Shown piece by piece: positions 47,958-58,727 of a DNA stretch of 64,000 nt. How positions within the stretch are numbered: position 1 is the first letter of the stretch; every line of letters starts with the position of its first letter. The notes under the pieces were generated by a model. It was not told where the DNA came from, made no database searches, and worked only from the letters and a program-made list of their open reading frames with translations. The stretch is from Podospora comata (taxonomy: Eukaryota > Ascomycota > Sordariomycetes > Sordariales > Podosporaceae): positions 2,232,001 through 2,296,000 of the forward strand of contig CP071494.1 of NCBI GenBank assembly GCA_017354895.1. Direction: 5' to 3'. Position numbers and translations under genes: made by a program.

Positions 47958-48193
47958 TTAGTGATCCCAGGGGTGCTTCCAGCCGAGAAGGACAGGTCCT
48001 GTTCTTCTTGTGAGCAACACTGTTCTGGCTCGAGGGGTAGAGCTGAGAAAGACATACCGTCCTCCTTCGCCTTGTAAAAGATCCAGAACCACATGGAAGC
48101 TCCCAGGCCGGTGGCAGTATAGCGGTAGAGGGGCCGGATAGGGGGGCCGCCGAGTTGGGAGCGGGGGAGGGCTCGGGAGAAGCGGGCGAACAT
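47958..48193 (-). CDS. 58-residue mitochondrial-type protein, possible complex I accessory subunit
   Basis: Two exons (48193-48058 and 47998-47958) encode 58 residues. The N-terminus MFARFSRALPRSQLGG is basic and lacks acidic residues, like a mitochondrial import signal or matrix-side leader. A single hydrophobic segment ATGLGASMWFWIFYKAKEDG follows, and the end is GPVLLGWKHPWDH. The pairing of an aromatic WFW membrane helix with a terminal GW.HPWDH motif resembles small inner-membrane accessory subunits such as NDUFB2 (AGGG) of complex I, but I cannot confirm this without a search. The intron has a GTATGT donor. The gene lies head to head with BUR1, sharing a 633-base promoter. Coding status is well supported by the clean splice; function is a guess. 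Confidence 0.6.
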
Positions 48194-48826
48194 TTTTGGT
48201 TTTTTTTTCTTTCTCTGCTGGATGGAGAAGATCAGGTACTGAAGGAGACAAAGCAATTGAATAGAGAGGGACAAACTCACGCTGGCTGGTGGCAGACGGG
48301 GAAAGAAATGGGTGGGTTGGTAGGTGTGTCGCGATGGAGCTTCTCGTTGCGCCGATTGCTTGCCCTCTCAGTGACCAGGGTTGGGGTACGTACTCTGTAT
48401 CTGCCGTCATTGGGTGTGGGTGCCTGAAGAACAAGGCAGAAACAGCCAAGAAATGGTTCCAGCCCAGCAAGGTGCGTCTGTCATTTCTTGGCAGGCATCG
48501 GCAGCGCACGCTCTCGGCTTAATCTTGGTCTCTTGCCCGTTCTTTGCTTTCTTACAGCCTTCTCTTCTTCGTCACACTTTTAGAAAGCAGCGAATTGAGA
48601 GGATAAGAGTATTTCGGCAGCAAGCTTGCAGAAGCTGGATCAAACGTACCACTCTGGATTGACAAACGGCCTTGCGAAGCAATCCAGACGTCAGCAACTC
48701 CATCAGCGGCAGTCAACTGTTCCACTGTCAGTTCAACAACCGAAAGCCTTATCCAGAAACAGTCGATAAGATATTCTTCGTCCGACAACCGCCATCAAAC
48801 ACGAACAAAACAGTTACAACGGCGCG
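48194..48826. other. Divergent promoter between the small mitochondrial-like gene and BUR1
   Basis: Holds both leaders. Overlapping short open frames on both strands have no features. No RNA gene seen. Confidence 0.5.
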
Positions 48827-50644
48827 ATGAGCGCCTCCGAGTCGCAGGAGGCTGCGGGGAGGCCGCAATCTCCCCGCAGCTTTGCCATTGCGCACCAGAG
48901 GCCGAGAAGCAGCTTTGTCGGGTGCTCCAAGATTGCCGACTACGAGGTGTTGGGGAAACTGGGCGAGGGTACCTTTGGGTAGGTGGTGGTTCTTTTGCCT
49001 TCCCATCTTGGCCGTGTCCGAAGCTGACATTGTTGCCCTACACAGAGAGGTTTACCGCGCGAGATCGAGAAAGACGGGTGCTTTGGTTGCGCTCAAGAAG
49101 ATCATCATGCATAACGAAAAGGATGGCTTTCCGATTACGGCATTGAGAGAAATCAAGCTGCTCAAGCTACTGTCGCATCCAAACATCCTCCGACTGGAGG
49201 ATATGGCAGTGGAACACCCGCCCAGGAGTGGTGAGTTGATGCTATCTGTCGAGGAGGTTCCAGGACATGCATGGCTAACAGGCGCCCTTTGCCAGCGGAT
49301 AAACGAAAGCGACCCATCATGTACATGGTCACGCCCTACATGGACCATGACCTGTCGGGCTTGCTCGACAACCCCTCGGTGACATTGACCGAGCCGCAAA
49401 TCAAGTGCTACATGCAGCAACTGCTCCAGGGCCTAGAGTATCTACACGCCAATCGCATTTTGCACAGAGATATGAAGGCTGCCAACCTGTTGATCAACAA
49501 CAAGGGCATTCTTCAGATTGCTGATTTCGGTCTTGCGAGACACTACGAGGGCAAGACACCACAGCCTGGTCACGGCGGTGGGGAAGGAACGCGTGACTAC
49601 ACTGCTTTGGTGGTCACGCGCTGGTACCGCCCGCCCGAGTTGTTGATGCATCTCAAACGATACACCACATCGATTGACTTGTGGGGAGTTGGGTAGGCAG
49701 CCTGTGGTCAGTTCTTTGTTGCAAGGGATCATGCTGACAATGTCCCTAGATGTGTTTTTGGCGAGATGCTAGTTGGCAAGCCCATTCTCACCGGCGAATC
49801 TGATGGGCACCAGTTGGAGTTGATATGGGACCTCTGCGGTACGCCCACCATCGAGACAATGCCTGGGTTGAAAGACTTGCCTGGAGCCGAAGCGATGTCA
49901 CCCAAGCCGCGACAAGGTAACCTGGGGCAAAGGTTCAGAGAATACGGCTCGGGTGCCATCTCGTTACTTCGAGAGCTTCTCAAGCTGGACTGGAGGAGCA
50001 GAATCAACGCTCATGACGCCCTGCAGCACCCTTACTTCCGCAACCCCCCATATCCCGCCAAGCCAGAAGAACTGCCGTCTTTCGAAGAAAGTCACGAATA
50101 TGATCGTAAGAAGTACCATGAGAAAAGAACCGTGTTGCCTCCAGCGCCCAGGGGCGGTACCGTGGGCCGCGGTCCCAACAATGACGGCGATGGCTACAGG
50201 AACAGCGGTGGCCCCGGCGGAAGAGGCTATCCTCGGAACAACAACCGCAATTTTGGTGGTCCGGCCCCGGCACCAGACGAGCGAGTGCCCGCTTGGCACA
50301 GAGACACTAGGCTTCCACCGCGCCCACCTCCACCTGCGGACTATGGCAACGGCCGTGATCGAGCTCCTCGTGGAGGTGGCGGAGGAAATCGTCAGGACGT
50401 CGATACGTATATCCCCAGTTATGATAGGGACGCTCCAAGACGAGACGATCGGCGGAGGGACGACAGGCGAGACCGTGGAGGCCCAGGGGACAGGAGGAGG
50501 GGGGATTATGATGACCGCACAAGGAGCAATCGCACGCGCAGCAGAAGTCGGTCACCTCTGCCGCCAAGAGACCGCGATAGGGACAGGGACAGGGACAGGG
50601 ACAGAGATCGGCCACCTCGCGATGGTCCACCGCATCCTAGATAG
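48827..50644 (+). CDS. BUR1: Bur1/CDK9-type cyclin-dependent kinase
   Basis: Four exons (48827-48978, 49046-49230, 49296-49692, 49750-50644) give 542 residues. The kinase domain has the glycine loop LGEGTFGEVY (across intron 1), VALKKI with the ATP lysine, the cyclin-binding helix [11 protein letters not shown] in place of [25 protein letters not shown], the T-loop [15 protein letters not shown], and SIDLWGVGC. The C-terminal 200 residues are low complexity, rich in G, R, D and P, with an RD dipeptide repeat encoded by a GGGACA hexamer run near 50577-50604. Bur1 with its cyclin Bur2 phosphorylates Spt5, Rad6 and the RNA polymerase II tail linker during elongation. The stop after PPHPR is accepted. 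Confidence 0.94.
50577..50604 (+). repeat. GGGACA hexamer repeat coding for RD dipeptides
   Basis: Four or more tandem GGGACA units near the end of BUR1 encode alternating Arg and Asp. Units of six keep the frame when copy number changes. Confidence 0.75.
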
Positions 50645-50972
50645 GTTCAGGGTCGCAGAGGCCAGGAGCAGGGATACGGACGTAATCCCCGTCGGTAGGG
50701 AGGTGGGAATACCAAACGGGGCTCCAGGCGCTCGGGGGAGGATGAGCAACCCAGACCGGGGTCTGGCGGTCATGAGCAGAGGCCTGAGGGGGGGGTTGGG
50801 TGGCTCTACATCACGGGCTGGACGTCAAAGCAATCCGGCACCAGTAGCAAACAGGAGGCGAATCCCATTGTACAGTCCTGATAGACCCTATTCCGTCGAT
50901 TGAAGCAGAGCCGCTAGCACCCTCACGATTGCGCCCGTCACGCTCGCCGTCACGCTCGTTGTCACTCAACTC

Positions 50973-52118
50973 ATGCAATCCGAGGACGCAGCGGAGAGAC
51001 CACGGCAGCGTGTTAAATTACCGCCTTTGCCATCACCGCTCGGATTGTCGGTTGAAAGACTTCTTGGGCTGAGAACAGCCAGTGAGTCCCTTGGATCTGA
51101 GTCTAGGAATAAGCAGGGCTCGGGCTGGCATAGCCAGGTCGAGGGTGCTGGCTGATGAGGACGGCTCGTCCGAAGTGGGTGACTCGCCCTCGTTCGCATC
51201 AGCATTATCCGGGAGGCGGAATCGGGGGATGTTTAGGGGGGTGGGTTGGAGACGCCGGCATAGTCAAGAAGAGATTGAGCGGGCGGCTAGGGTGTTGGGT
51301 GTGCCGGTGCCGGTGCCGGGGTCAAGGGGAAGCAGTAGAGGGAGGGTTCTTCCGACTGATGGTGGGTGGGAGAGGTGCTCTACGTCGAGTTCGGGAGAGG
51401 TGGAGAGTACACGACCGTCGGTGGTGCCGCCGCGGAGAAGTGGGCAGAGAAGAACTCGGAGGCCGGGTGATGGTTGGGAGGCGGATGATGAGTTGCGGAA
51501 GGGGTCGGGAGAGAGGTCGGAGGAGGAAATTGCCTGGTCGGTGGGGTCTGAGGAACGGCCGAGCACACCGCCGAGGGTTGGGTTTTGTGAGGGTGAGGGT
51601 GGTGAGGAGGCAGTGGTGAGCAAGAGGGGAGTGGTGAAGAGGATGGTGGTGAGCAAGGAGAAAAGGGTGGTGATGATAAGAAGAGAAAGAGGTCAAGGTC
51701 TCCTGGCGGGTCTGAGAGGCAAGGCAAGAAGAGAAGGAGGGGGTCAAAACCACCGTCTGCTGAAGCGTCTGAGGAGTCAGAGGTTGACTTGAATGATAAT
51801 CCGTCTGCTGAAGCACCAGAGGAGCGGTCTGATGTCGGAATGGATGATGAGGAAGTTGATGATGAACCGGCTGAGGAGCAGGCCGAGGTTGAAATGGATG
51901 ACGAGCAAGCTGATGATGAATCCCCTGCTCAACCACAAGCCCCTCCTCAAGCTCAACCCCCTCCTCCACCTCAACCTCCTCCTCAACCAAGCCCTGTCAC
52001 GAGACGATCAACAAGGAGCAGTACCGCACGGGAGCCTGGTTTCTATGCTGAGGTAAACACGAGCACTGGGCGTAAGAACAGTAGTAGAAATAATCACTGG
52101 CGCGGGAGATTCGGGTGA
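50973..52118 (+). CDS. Hypothetical low-complexity protein, gene model uncertain
   Basis: A candidate first exon starts at ATG 50973 (MQSEDAAERPRQRVKLPPLP) and splices at GTGAGT 51082 to an acceptor ending 51133. The frame continues with RVLADEDGSSEVGDSPSFAS and EEIERAARVLGVPVPVPG to about 51600. From just after 51603 a different frame looks coding: a basic KKRKRSRSPGG segment, an acidic VGMDDEEVDDEPAEEQAEV stretch and a proline-rich PPPPPQPPPQPSP stretch, ending WRGRFG at 52118. The join between the two frames has no clear intron, so either a short atypical intron or a one-base change lies at about 51590-51640. Charged low-complexity composition suggests a nuclear protein. I do not recognise a family. 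Confidence 0.4.
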
Positions 52119-52563
52119 TTAGGATATAGACGCCCAGAAAAGCGTGAATTTTGGTGTGGCTTGCAGCTGGCTTCTGGAATTTGTTCAACAAGCGAGGAGT
52201 ATTAGTAATGTGTAAAAGTCATGTTTGGAGAGGGTTTTAGATGCATTCTGAAAGTGTCTACGTGTGGTTTTCTTCAGAGTATGGGTCGAAAGAACGGAGG
52301 AGAATTGCATACTTGTTTTCAGGTTGTGCGGCCATTTCAACATCTTGTTCAGTTGTGAATGTAACCTTGTGCGATACTGGTGCTGTTGATGTTATAGTGA
52401 ATTCTCTCGCAAGTAGTTACGTCTCTAAATGACCATCCCCAGCCCCATCACGTCACAACAAAAACTCATCTTCTTCCATCCAAGTCAGAATCAAATTACT
52501 ACTACGCTTTTAAAACCGAACCGCTGTATCAACCACCCCTCCTTCTAGTCCCTCACCCCATCA
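52119..52563. other. Intergenic between two uncertain genes
   Basis: AT-richer, without coding features. Probably convergent 3' ends. Confidence 0.5.
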
Positions 52564-53613
52564 TCAAAACAACGAACCAAACCACCCTTCCGTCTCCTCC
52601 ACCCTCTCACGCACCTCCTCCTCTTTGTCCTCTTCACTCTCACCCCCAGCCCCCTCCTCCTCATCCGCTTCATACTCCTTCTCCTTCTTAATCTCCTTAC
52701 TTACCCTCCTTTTCTGTTCCAACATTGAAAAGGGCTTATCCCAACTATACCCCCGCTTCTTCTTGTTCTTCTTATCCACATCTCCCTCATACGCTTCAAT
52801 CTCCTCAGCTTCCTTTATCTTGTTTATTATACTTGTCAGTTCCGGCTCCGCTTCCTCGTCATTCTTGACAATAATCTCTTCCCTCCCTTTCTTTAACCTC
52901 TTCCTCGCGCTACTCCCAAACTTCTTCTTCGTGGCAGTAGTCTCACTCTTCACAGCAACATCCTCCCCCATTAAATACTTCAAATCATCGCCCCCAAACC
53001 CCCCACCCTGAAACTCATTCTTCCCCTTGACCTTCTTCCTCTTCTGCTTCTTCTTGTTCCTCACCCCTTCCCCCTTCGCCCCACCTGCGTCAGTCCCAGC
53101 AATATCACTCTCCCTCTCATCCCAATCCCCCCTCTCCTTCCCACTCCCCTCCCCCTCAACCTCCTCAATAACCCCCAAATCCAACATCGTTAACTCAGCC
53201 TCGTTGACTCTCTCCTTCCACCCCATCCCCCGTCTCGTATCGCCATACATCGTCCCCACCACAAACGGCATACCCTTCCTCCTTTCAAACTCCCACTCCT
53301 CCCACCACTTATCCCACCTCCTCTTGTCCACCCCCACCGTCAACTGTATCCTCCTCCTCAACCACCTCCAATCCACCCCCGTCCGACGACAAAAAGCCTG
53401 CTCCGTATCCAGCAGCACCGTCCGATGCGGCGCCAGAAAGCAGATAACATCCCAAATCAACCCCGGGGCAAAATGCCTGTAACCGATCGCCACAAAATAG
53501 TACAGCACCCTCAAGACAAGTAAAAACGGCGTGGCGACAAAGAGCAAAAGCCGGAGAAAATACCTCAGGATGGAGCCAACAAGGGAAAAGACTCCGAGGA
53601 GGTAGGAAATCAC
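52564..53613 (-). CDS. Lysine/glutamate-rich protein with N-terminal membrane segments, 5' end unresolved
   Basis: A 349-codon frame on the minus strand ends at 52564. It begins with hydrophobic sequence (LLGVFSLVGSILRYFLRLLL and FLLVLRVLYYFVAIGYRHF). It continues with VDWRWLRRRI and a tryptophan- and arginine-rich segment, then becomes very rich in K and E with several nuclear-signal-like clusters. The first ATG inside the frame lies well after the hydrophobic part, so an upstream exon must supply the start. An acceptor (CTGAT branch, ATACTAG) sits at its left edge. One in-phase solution joins the preceding gene at 53663 to 53563 and gives a single 561-residue protein. Otherwise this is a separate gene with an unseen first exon. 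Function unknown. Confidence 0.5.
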   Translation of the reverse strand: MISYLLGVFSLVGSILRYFLRLLLFVATPFLLVLRVLYYFVAIGYRHFAPGLIWDVICFLAPHRTVLLDTEQAFCRRTGVDWRWLRRRIQLTVGVDKRRWDKWWEEWEFERRKGMPFVVGTMYGDTRRGMGWKERVNEAELTMLDLGVIEEVEGEGSGKERGDWDERESDIAGTDAGGAKGEGVRNKKKQKRKKVKGKNEFQGGGFGGDDLKYLMGEDVAVKSETTATKKKFGSSARKRLKKGREEIIVKNDEEAEPELTSIINKIKEAEEIEAYEGDVDKKNKKKRGYSWDKPFSMLEQKRRVSKEIKKEKEYEADEEEGAGGESEEDKEEEVRERVEETEGWFGSLF

Positions 53614-53658
53614 CTAGTATATGACGAGGAGGAGTGCAATCAGTCCAACAATCTTGTG

Positions 53659-54398
53659 CTACGCTGATGATTCGGACGAGGAAGAAGGGGAGACGAGGTT
53701 GGACGAGGATTCCTCGTGGATCGTCTCTGTCAGTAACCCCTGAAGCCGAGGTTTCTGAGGGCGTTGCTTGATGGAGGCGGCGGGGATCAAAAAGTTGGCT
53801 TGGTTGGAGGATGACATGACGGCTGTTGTGGCGCTGCTGTCCCAGGGGTCGTCGTCGGTTCCAAAGGATAGGGAGCTGGTGCTGTCGACCGAGCCGGGAG
53901 TAACAGGGAGGTCCATTTTTTGCTGTTTGTATGTCATGGCGCCTGGGGGTTTGTTGGGGGTGGCATTCCGCTTAGGGGTGCTGGTGCTGGTGCTGGTGCT
54001 GGTGCTGGTGAGGGCCAGGAATTGTTCTGTGATGAACACTATGAGGGCGCCGGTTGTGAAGCCTATTACTGCTGCATAGAGGAGCTGACGATAAAGTCAG
54101 TAGGAACCGTCAGAGATGCATAAGGATCACGTACCAAGATGGGCAACGGCTTAAGCTCCAGAAAGATATGAATTACAATCCCGAACGGGGCTGTCGCCAA
54201 GTTGAAGACGGCTCTAGTAGGAGAAATGATGAAGAATGAAATCACACTCCAGATTGTCTGCAAAGTCCAAATGGTGACAGTCTTGGTAATCAACCAAGGC
54301 CAATACAAGGTACCGAAAATGGTCCTGAGCAGCGTGAGACTGGTTCTCTCGGAAACGGGGGCGGTGGTGCTGTTGACGAGAACAGTGAGAGGGTCCAT
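53659..54398 (-). CDS. Fungal membrane protein of unknown function
   Basis: Two exons (54398-54135 and 54084-53659) give 229 residues. The start MDPLTVLVNSTTAPV leads into several hydrophobic stretches (LYWPWLITKTVTIWTLQTIW, SVISFFIISPTRAVFNL, IVIHIFLELKPLPI, LLYAAVIGFTTGALIVFI). A cytosol-like tail carries an ST dipeptide repeat, DDDPWDSS, and the end GLLTETIHEESSSNL followed by serines. Its plan, an MDPL start, several helices, and a GLL.TIHEE end, is one I associate with a widespread ascomycete protein of unknown role, from memory only. The intron has GTACGT and CAG signals. A fusion with the downstream lysine-rich frame is an alternative. Confidence 0.7.
53978..54010 (-). repeat. Hexamer repeat coding for Ser-Thr dipeptides
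   Basis: GGTGCT-type units on the plus strand (AGCACC on the coding strand) encode a run of alternating Ser and Thr in the membrane protein. Length changes would keep the frame. Confidence 0.75.
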
Positions 54399-54433
54399 AG
54401 TCGAGCTACCGCAGATATAAACGAGTGTTGGAG

Positions 54434-54467
<34 letters not shown>

Positions 54468-55113
54468 GGTGGTGGTGGTGGTAGTGGTGGTGGTGGTGGG
54501 GGTGGTGGGTGAAAGGCTACTGGATACTTCGTGGGGGCATCTTGACAGTGGAGGTGACGGGAGATGCAGTGTAAGCGGCTGCAAAGTGTTGAGGCAAGAG
54601 CGACTACTTCTCGGAGTCCATTGCTGGTGCCTTCTCAACAGCGACGGCGGGATGCAAATGCCATCCGAAAGTGCAGGCACGATGGGTGTCATGTGTAAGT
54701 GTGATGTCCAGAGCCTCCTTCCTTGGAATGTATGTCATGTATGTAATCATGGGTGATGATGCACGACCGGCAGTGACGGGACAGGGGGGGCTCCTGGGCA
54801 GTGATGCAGGGGAGGGAGAATGAATTGTGGGGCAGGGCCAAGGTAACTTTTGAAACCCCGGTATTAGCATATCGATTTGAGCTTCACATCAAGGTTTATG
54901 AAGTGACCCTTGAATTCTTATTCTCACAACGACAGAACTATTCTGAAACCTACTTATTCGAAGCAGGAAATTCATCTGAGCATTTCACTCTCAGTAGCTT
55001 AATCTTCTCAGCAAATTGAGATATATCAACTCTTCTCACCAGCGACTCAACCCACACTCACAACCACCAGCAACATCACCACTCAACTTAACCAACCACC
55101 ACCTATAACCACC
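54399..55113. other. Divergent promoter between the membrane protein and POP8
   Basis: Holds the TTG/GTG microsatellite at 54433-54508 and the CA-rich leader of POP8 at about 55040-55113. No RNA gene recognised. Confidence 0.5.
54433..54508 (+). repeat. GTT/GTG trinucleotide microsatellite
   Basis: About eleven GTT units (54433-54466) run into GTG-rich units to about 54508. On the minus strand this is an AAC/CAC repeat starting 35 bases upstream of the membrane protein start codon, so it likely lies in that gene's leader. Confidence 0.85.
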
Positions 55114-55560
55114 ATGACCGAAGCAATGGATCTCGACCCCCCTCCCCCTACCAGCACCACCTCCCTCCCCAAACCCAACACCTCCAAACCCCTCCTCACC
55201 ACCCTAACCCTCCCCACACCCCCCTTCTCCTACGCCAACCTCACCCTTCTAACCCCCTCCCCCTCCACAACCCAGCAACAGCTCGACCCCCTCCTCCTGA
55301 AATCCTACCTAACCTCCGCTTTATCTCAATTCCTCGGCCAAACCGGCGCCGCCATCCCAGTCGACATCCTCCAAGTCGGCCCTGCCTCCTCCTGGGTCCG
55401 CCTCCCCCGCCCCGACCTCGCCGCATTCACCGCAGCAATCGCCTCATTCAGCGGTCTAAACAACGGGAAAGAAAAACTGGTGCTCAGAGTAGAGGCAGCC
55501 GGGGATTTCCTCGGGGCTCTTGTCGACAGAGGGGAGGAACGTGAGATTTGGGGAAAGTGA
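55114..55560 (+). CDS. POP8: RNase P/MRP subunit Pop8-like
   Basis: A single exon of 148 residues. After a proline- and threonine-rich N-terminus of about 35 residues it has the Pop8 core: FSYANLTLLTPS, LDPLLLKSYLTSALSQFLG with AAIPVDILQVG, SSWVRLPRPDLAAFTAAI, and the end WGK. Pop8 pairs with Pop6/Pop7 or Pop5 relatives in nuclear RNase P and RNase MRP, which cut tRNA and rRNA precursors. The start at 55114 has ACCATGACC context; a second Met at codon 5 is an alternative. Convergent with PP5. Family call rests on my reading of the core motif, without a search. Confidence 0.75.
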   Translation: MTEAMDLDPPPPTSTTSLPKPNTSKPLLTTLTLPTPPFSYANLTLLTPSPSTTQQQLDPLLLKSYLTSALSQFLGQTGAAIPVDILQVGPASSWVRLPRPDLAAFTAAIASFSGLNNGKEKLVLRVEAAGDFLGALVDRGEEREIWGK

Positions 55561-56030
55561 TTTCTCTTTTTGGACATGTTCGTTTTGTTCACAAAAAAGT
55601 GGGACGGCATATGGAAAGGGCAGACAGAGAGGAAGGAAACATTTTTGCGGAAAAGGGATGGCAGAGGTTGCTGTTGGAGTTGATACCCAAGTTATAGAGG
55701 CGGAAAACAGGGCGGGATGTTTACGAGGGAGAAAACAGAAAACTGTTCTCGTTCCAAAAGATCTGAATTCGATTTTTTTTTTCTTTCTTTCTTTCTGTTC
55801 GGCCATGTTTATGATGCTATATAGCGAGAATATCTTCTTGCCAGTGTTGGTTTTGTCCACCATCATCATACATTGGATATCATACCAGCCGGTCACCACC
55901 AATCAACCAGCCATGAACCCCTACCGCCCTCAAAACGCCATGCTAATGATGCTCCCCAGTTTCCCTTGCGTGAGCGGAGCCAGTCTTGTCTTCTTCGTAC
56001 ATGCATTTATTCTCGACTGCAACTTGTCGC
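55561..56030. other. 3' ends of POP8 and PP5
   Basis: T runs and AT-rich segments typical of convergent 3' untranslated regions. No gene seen. Confidence 0.5.
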
Positions 56031-57710
56031 CTACATGAGCGAGGACATCATGCTCGAGTTGGCATAGGCCTGCGAGATAAAACGTCAGCTTTGGTGTGTC
56101 GTAGGGTTGGGGGAAAGGAAACCTTACCATCGGCCGGATATTTGGATGAGGCACGGCATCAAACTGTGTGAATCTAAGCTTGAGATCGGGGCCGATATTG
56201 ATGAAGGCGCCCTTGTTCTCCGTCATGTCGCAGTACTTGGGCGCGGAGAAGACTGGATTCAGTGTTAACATAATGTCGGTAAAGAGAAGGGTTCAGTTGA
56301 AACATACCAGTGATGCACTTTCCATCATGCTCCTCCTCATAACCCGCCATCCTGACCTCGTGCGATCTAATAACCGCCTCCAACCCGTTCTTCTCACAGA
56401 ACCTCTTGGTAACGTCCGGACCGAACTGCATACCCACACCACGCTTGCTTGGTCCACGACCGGGTTCCGACTGAGGATCTGTCCACAACATCTCCATCAT
56501 CAAACCGGCCTGGCCGGGCTGCCTCTGTTTATGCCTGTCGAGCTTCCTGATATCATCCAGCGTTACGTTGTCGTCTGAGAACAAACCGCCGTGCAGAACA
56601 AAGTATTTCTTGCCAACAAGTGTTGCCAGGGGCAGGGCAGAGAAGCTCTCAGAGAACAGCTTGAAAATCCTCTCGTTGTACTTGGCCTTGCACTCGCCCT
56701 CGAAGCCGTACACTCTGTTCATGTCGTCTGTTTCGTGGTTGCCACGGTTGATGAAGAAGTTCTTGGGGCGAAGCCACTTGTTGGCGTAGAGAAGAAGGGC
56801 GATTTCGGTGGACCACGAGCCTCTGTCGACAAAGTCGCCGTTGAAGAGATACCAGTGCTTGTCGCTGGGAGTGCCGTTTATCCGGAAGAGTTCCATAAGA
56901 TCAAAGTATTGACCTGTATTTGGTCAGTGCCTGTACCCTTGATACGATACCAAAGAAGAAAACCTACCGTGTGTATCACCGCAAACTGTGAGCTCGACAT
57001 CCTCAGGAATCTCCACCTCCACCATCGTAGGCTCGTCATACACCAGCTTCTTGACCGCAATGACAATTTGGTACACATATTTCTTGTGTATGGTCTTGCC
57101 GTTCTTGAACCTCTCCGTCATGTCATCGATAAACTCTTGTGTCATTTCACTCCCTAACCTCACACCATCATACGAGTCTTCCACATGCATCGAGTCGACA
57201 TCGAGTCCGTCAGCAACCGATGGCTCATCCCCAACCTCGATCGCCTCGAAGAAGGCAAGTTGCCTGACGGCCTTTTGGCACTCGACAAGCTTGAGCTTGG
57301 CATCCTTATTACCAGGGTCGATCTTGACACAGGTCTGAAAGTCCTTGACGGCCTCCTTGGGCTTGAGGATGGCTACGTAGGCGGTGGCTCGGCGGTAGTA
57401 GGCCTTGATCATCCCTGGGTTCAGCTCGATGGCTTTCGTCGCGTCCCTGATCGCATAGCCGTAGGCTTCTGTCTTCATGTATGCCTATTTCACATACCAA
57501 TGTGCATAGGTTAGTAAAACAAAAAAAAGTGGTGACGTCGGGTTCCTGAAAGCTACCCACCTGAGCTCTGTTTGACCAGAATGTTGGCTCCTTGTCGTTC
57601 AGCTCGATGGCCTGGGAGTAAAAGTCAATGGCGGTTGGCCAGTCATGGGCGGCAAAGGCCTTGTTTCCCTGGTTCTTCAAGGCCACGGCCTGCTCCTCTG
57701 GTGTAGCCAT
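56031..57710 (-). CDS. PPT1: Serine/threonine protein phosphatase 5 (TPR-PP5)
   Basis: Five exons (57710-57561, 57484-56968, 56913-56308, 56252-56128, 56069-56031) give 478 residues, the family length. Three TPRs fill residues 8-115 ([53 protein letters not shown]). A linker precedes the PPP catalytic domain with GDTHGQ (across an intron), [21 protein letters not shown] and SAPKYCD, holding all metal ligands. The end is [10 protein letters not shown]5 binds Hsp90 through its TPRs and dephosphorylates Cdc37 and clients; the TPRs also cover the active site. An in-frame ATG at 57764 would add 18 residues; 57710 gives the usual MATPEEQ start. Intact. Confidence 0.96.
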
Positions 57711-58727
57711 CTCGCCGTCCTCCTTTTCCGGTCCGGGCTGCGCTTTTCTTGACCACAGGAACATGCGCGGGGTTGGGACGAATGGGTGACAGGGCCGGAG
57801 GCTTTGTTTGGGAAAGATAGATGTAAATCTAAACCGGCCGCTGGTGCTTTTCGGAAAGAGAAAATAAATCCACGGTGGCAAGCTTGCTGAAACGATAGTT
57901 TCTTCTGTCTTGCGGGAAGCGCAAATAGCAATGAATCGGAGGTGCCTGGAACGGGTCGCTGCGTGCGGTTAAGACCTGGGCAAGATCTGCAGGACCCCGC
58001 AGTATTTGCTTTTAAACGGTACTAGTGTATCATCTTATCTGATGGGTATCGATAGGCCGAGTTCAATGTATCTGGGGTGCTCTAGCGGTTTCTTCCTTGT
58101 AGGAGCATCATATTCCAGACCCATCTTCCCGACTCCGCCATCTTTTTTTGTTGTACTTTGTGCTGCTCCCTCCGACTTTCAAGATGTTGACTGTATGTCC
58201 ACGTGCTTCGCCCCGTTACAGTAATGCTCCCCTGGTCGACCCAGGTTGCAAATCAAATGACAGGGATAGCTGAATATCTATCAAGGTGCACCAGGGGACG
58301 TCTCGGCAATCATGCATTTGCCCTTTTGTCGTTATGCGATAAACATTTTGATTCTGGCCACTAGCCTTGGCGCCGACAGCCGAGTACGATGGCAAGGAGT
58401 CAAAGGACCCGGTAGTCTGGTTTGTCTGGGGAGCCACGTGCCGGTCAACGGCTAAGCCGGTCCAGTTGTGGCCTGGCCTTGACCATGAAAGTGACAGGAC
58501 GGGCTCCCGTGGGGTGGCCTGGAGCCACCTTAGCTGGCCGGTTGGCGCACCATACCATTGTCTGTCGGGTCTAATAATTACATTGTCCGTATTCGCTGGT
58601 GAAATTCTCCAAGACCAGATATCTCCAACCCAAGGACCGTTGACAACTCCGGCCGGTTTTTGAAAGGATTCGATATAAAAACGCCGCGCCCTATGCATGA
58701 AGGAACGGAATATTAATATGTTCCCTG
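57711..58727. other. Intergenic between PP5 and the small membrane protein
   Basis: Promoter of PP5 and 3' end of the next minus-strand gene. A 171-codon minus frame at 58216-58731 has no features and overlaps the stop of the real gene. No RNA gene seen. Confidence 0.5.

Noticed and set aside
49953-50903. A 316-codon plus frame overlapping the end of BUR1
   Set aside because: It runs in another frame through the low-complexity BUR1 tail. The BUR1 frame carries the RD, GGR and PPP repeats expected there.
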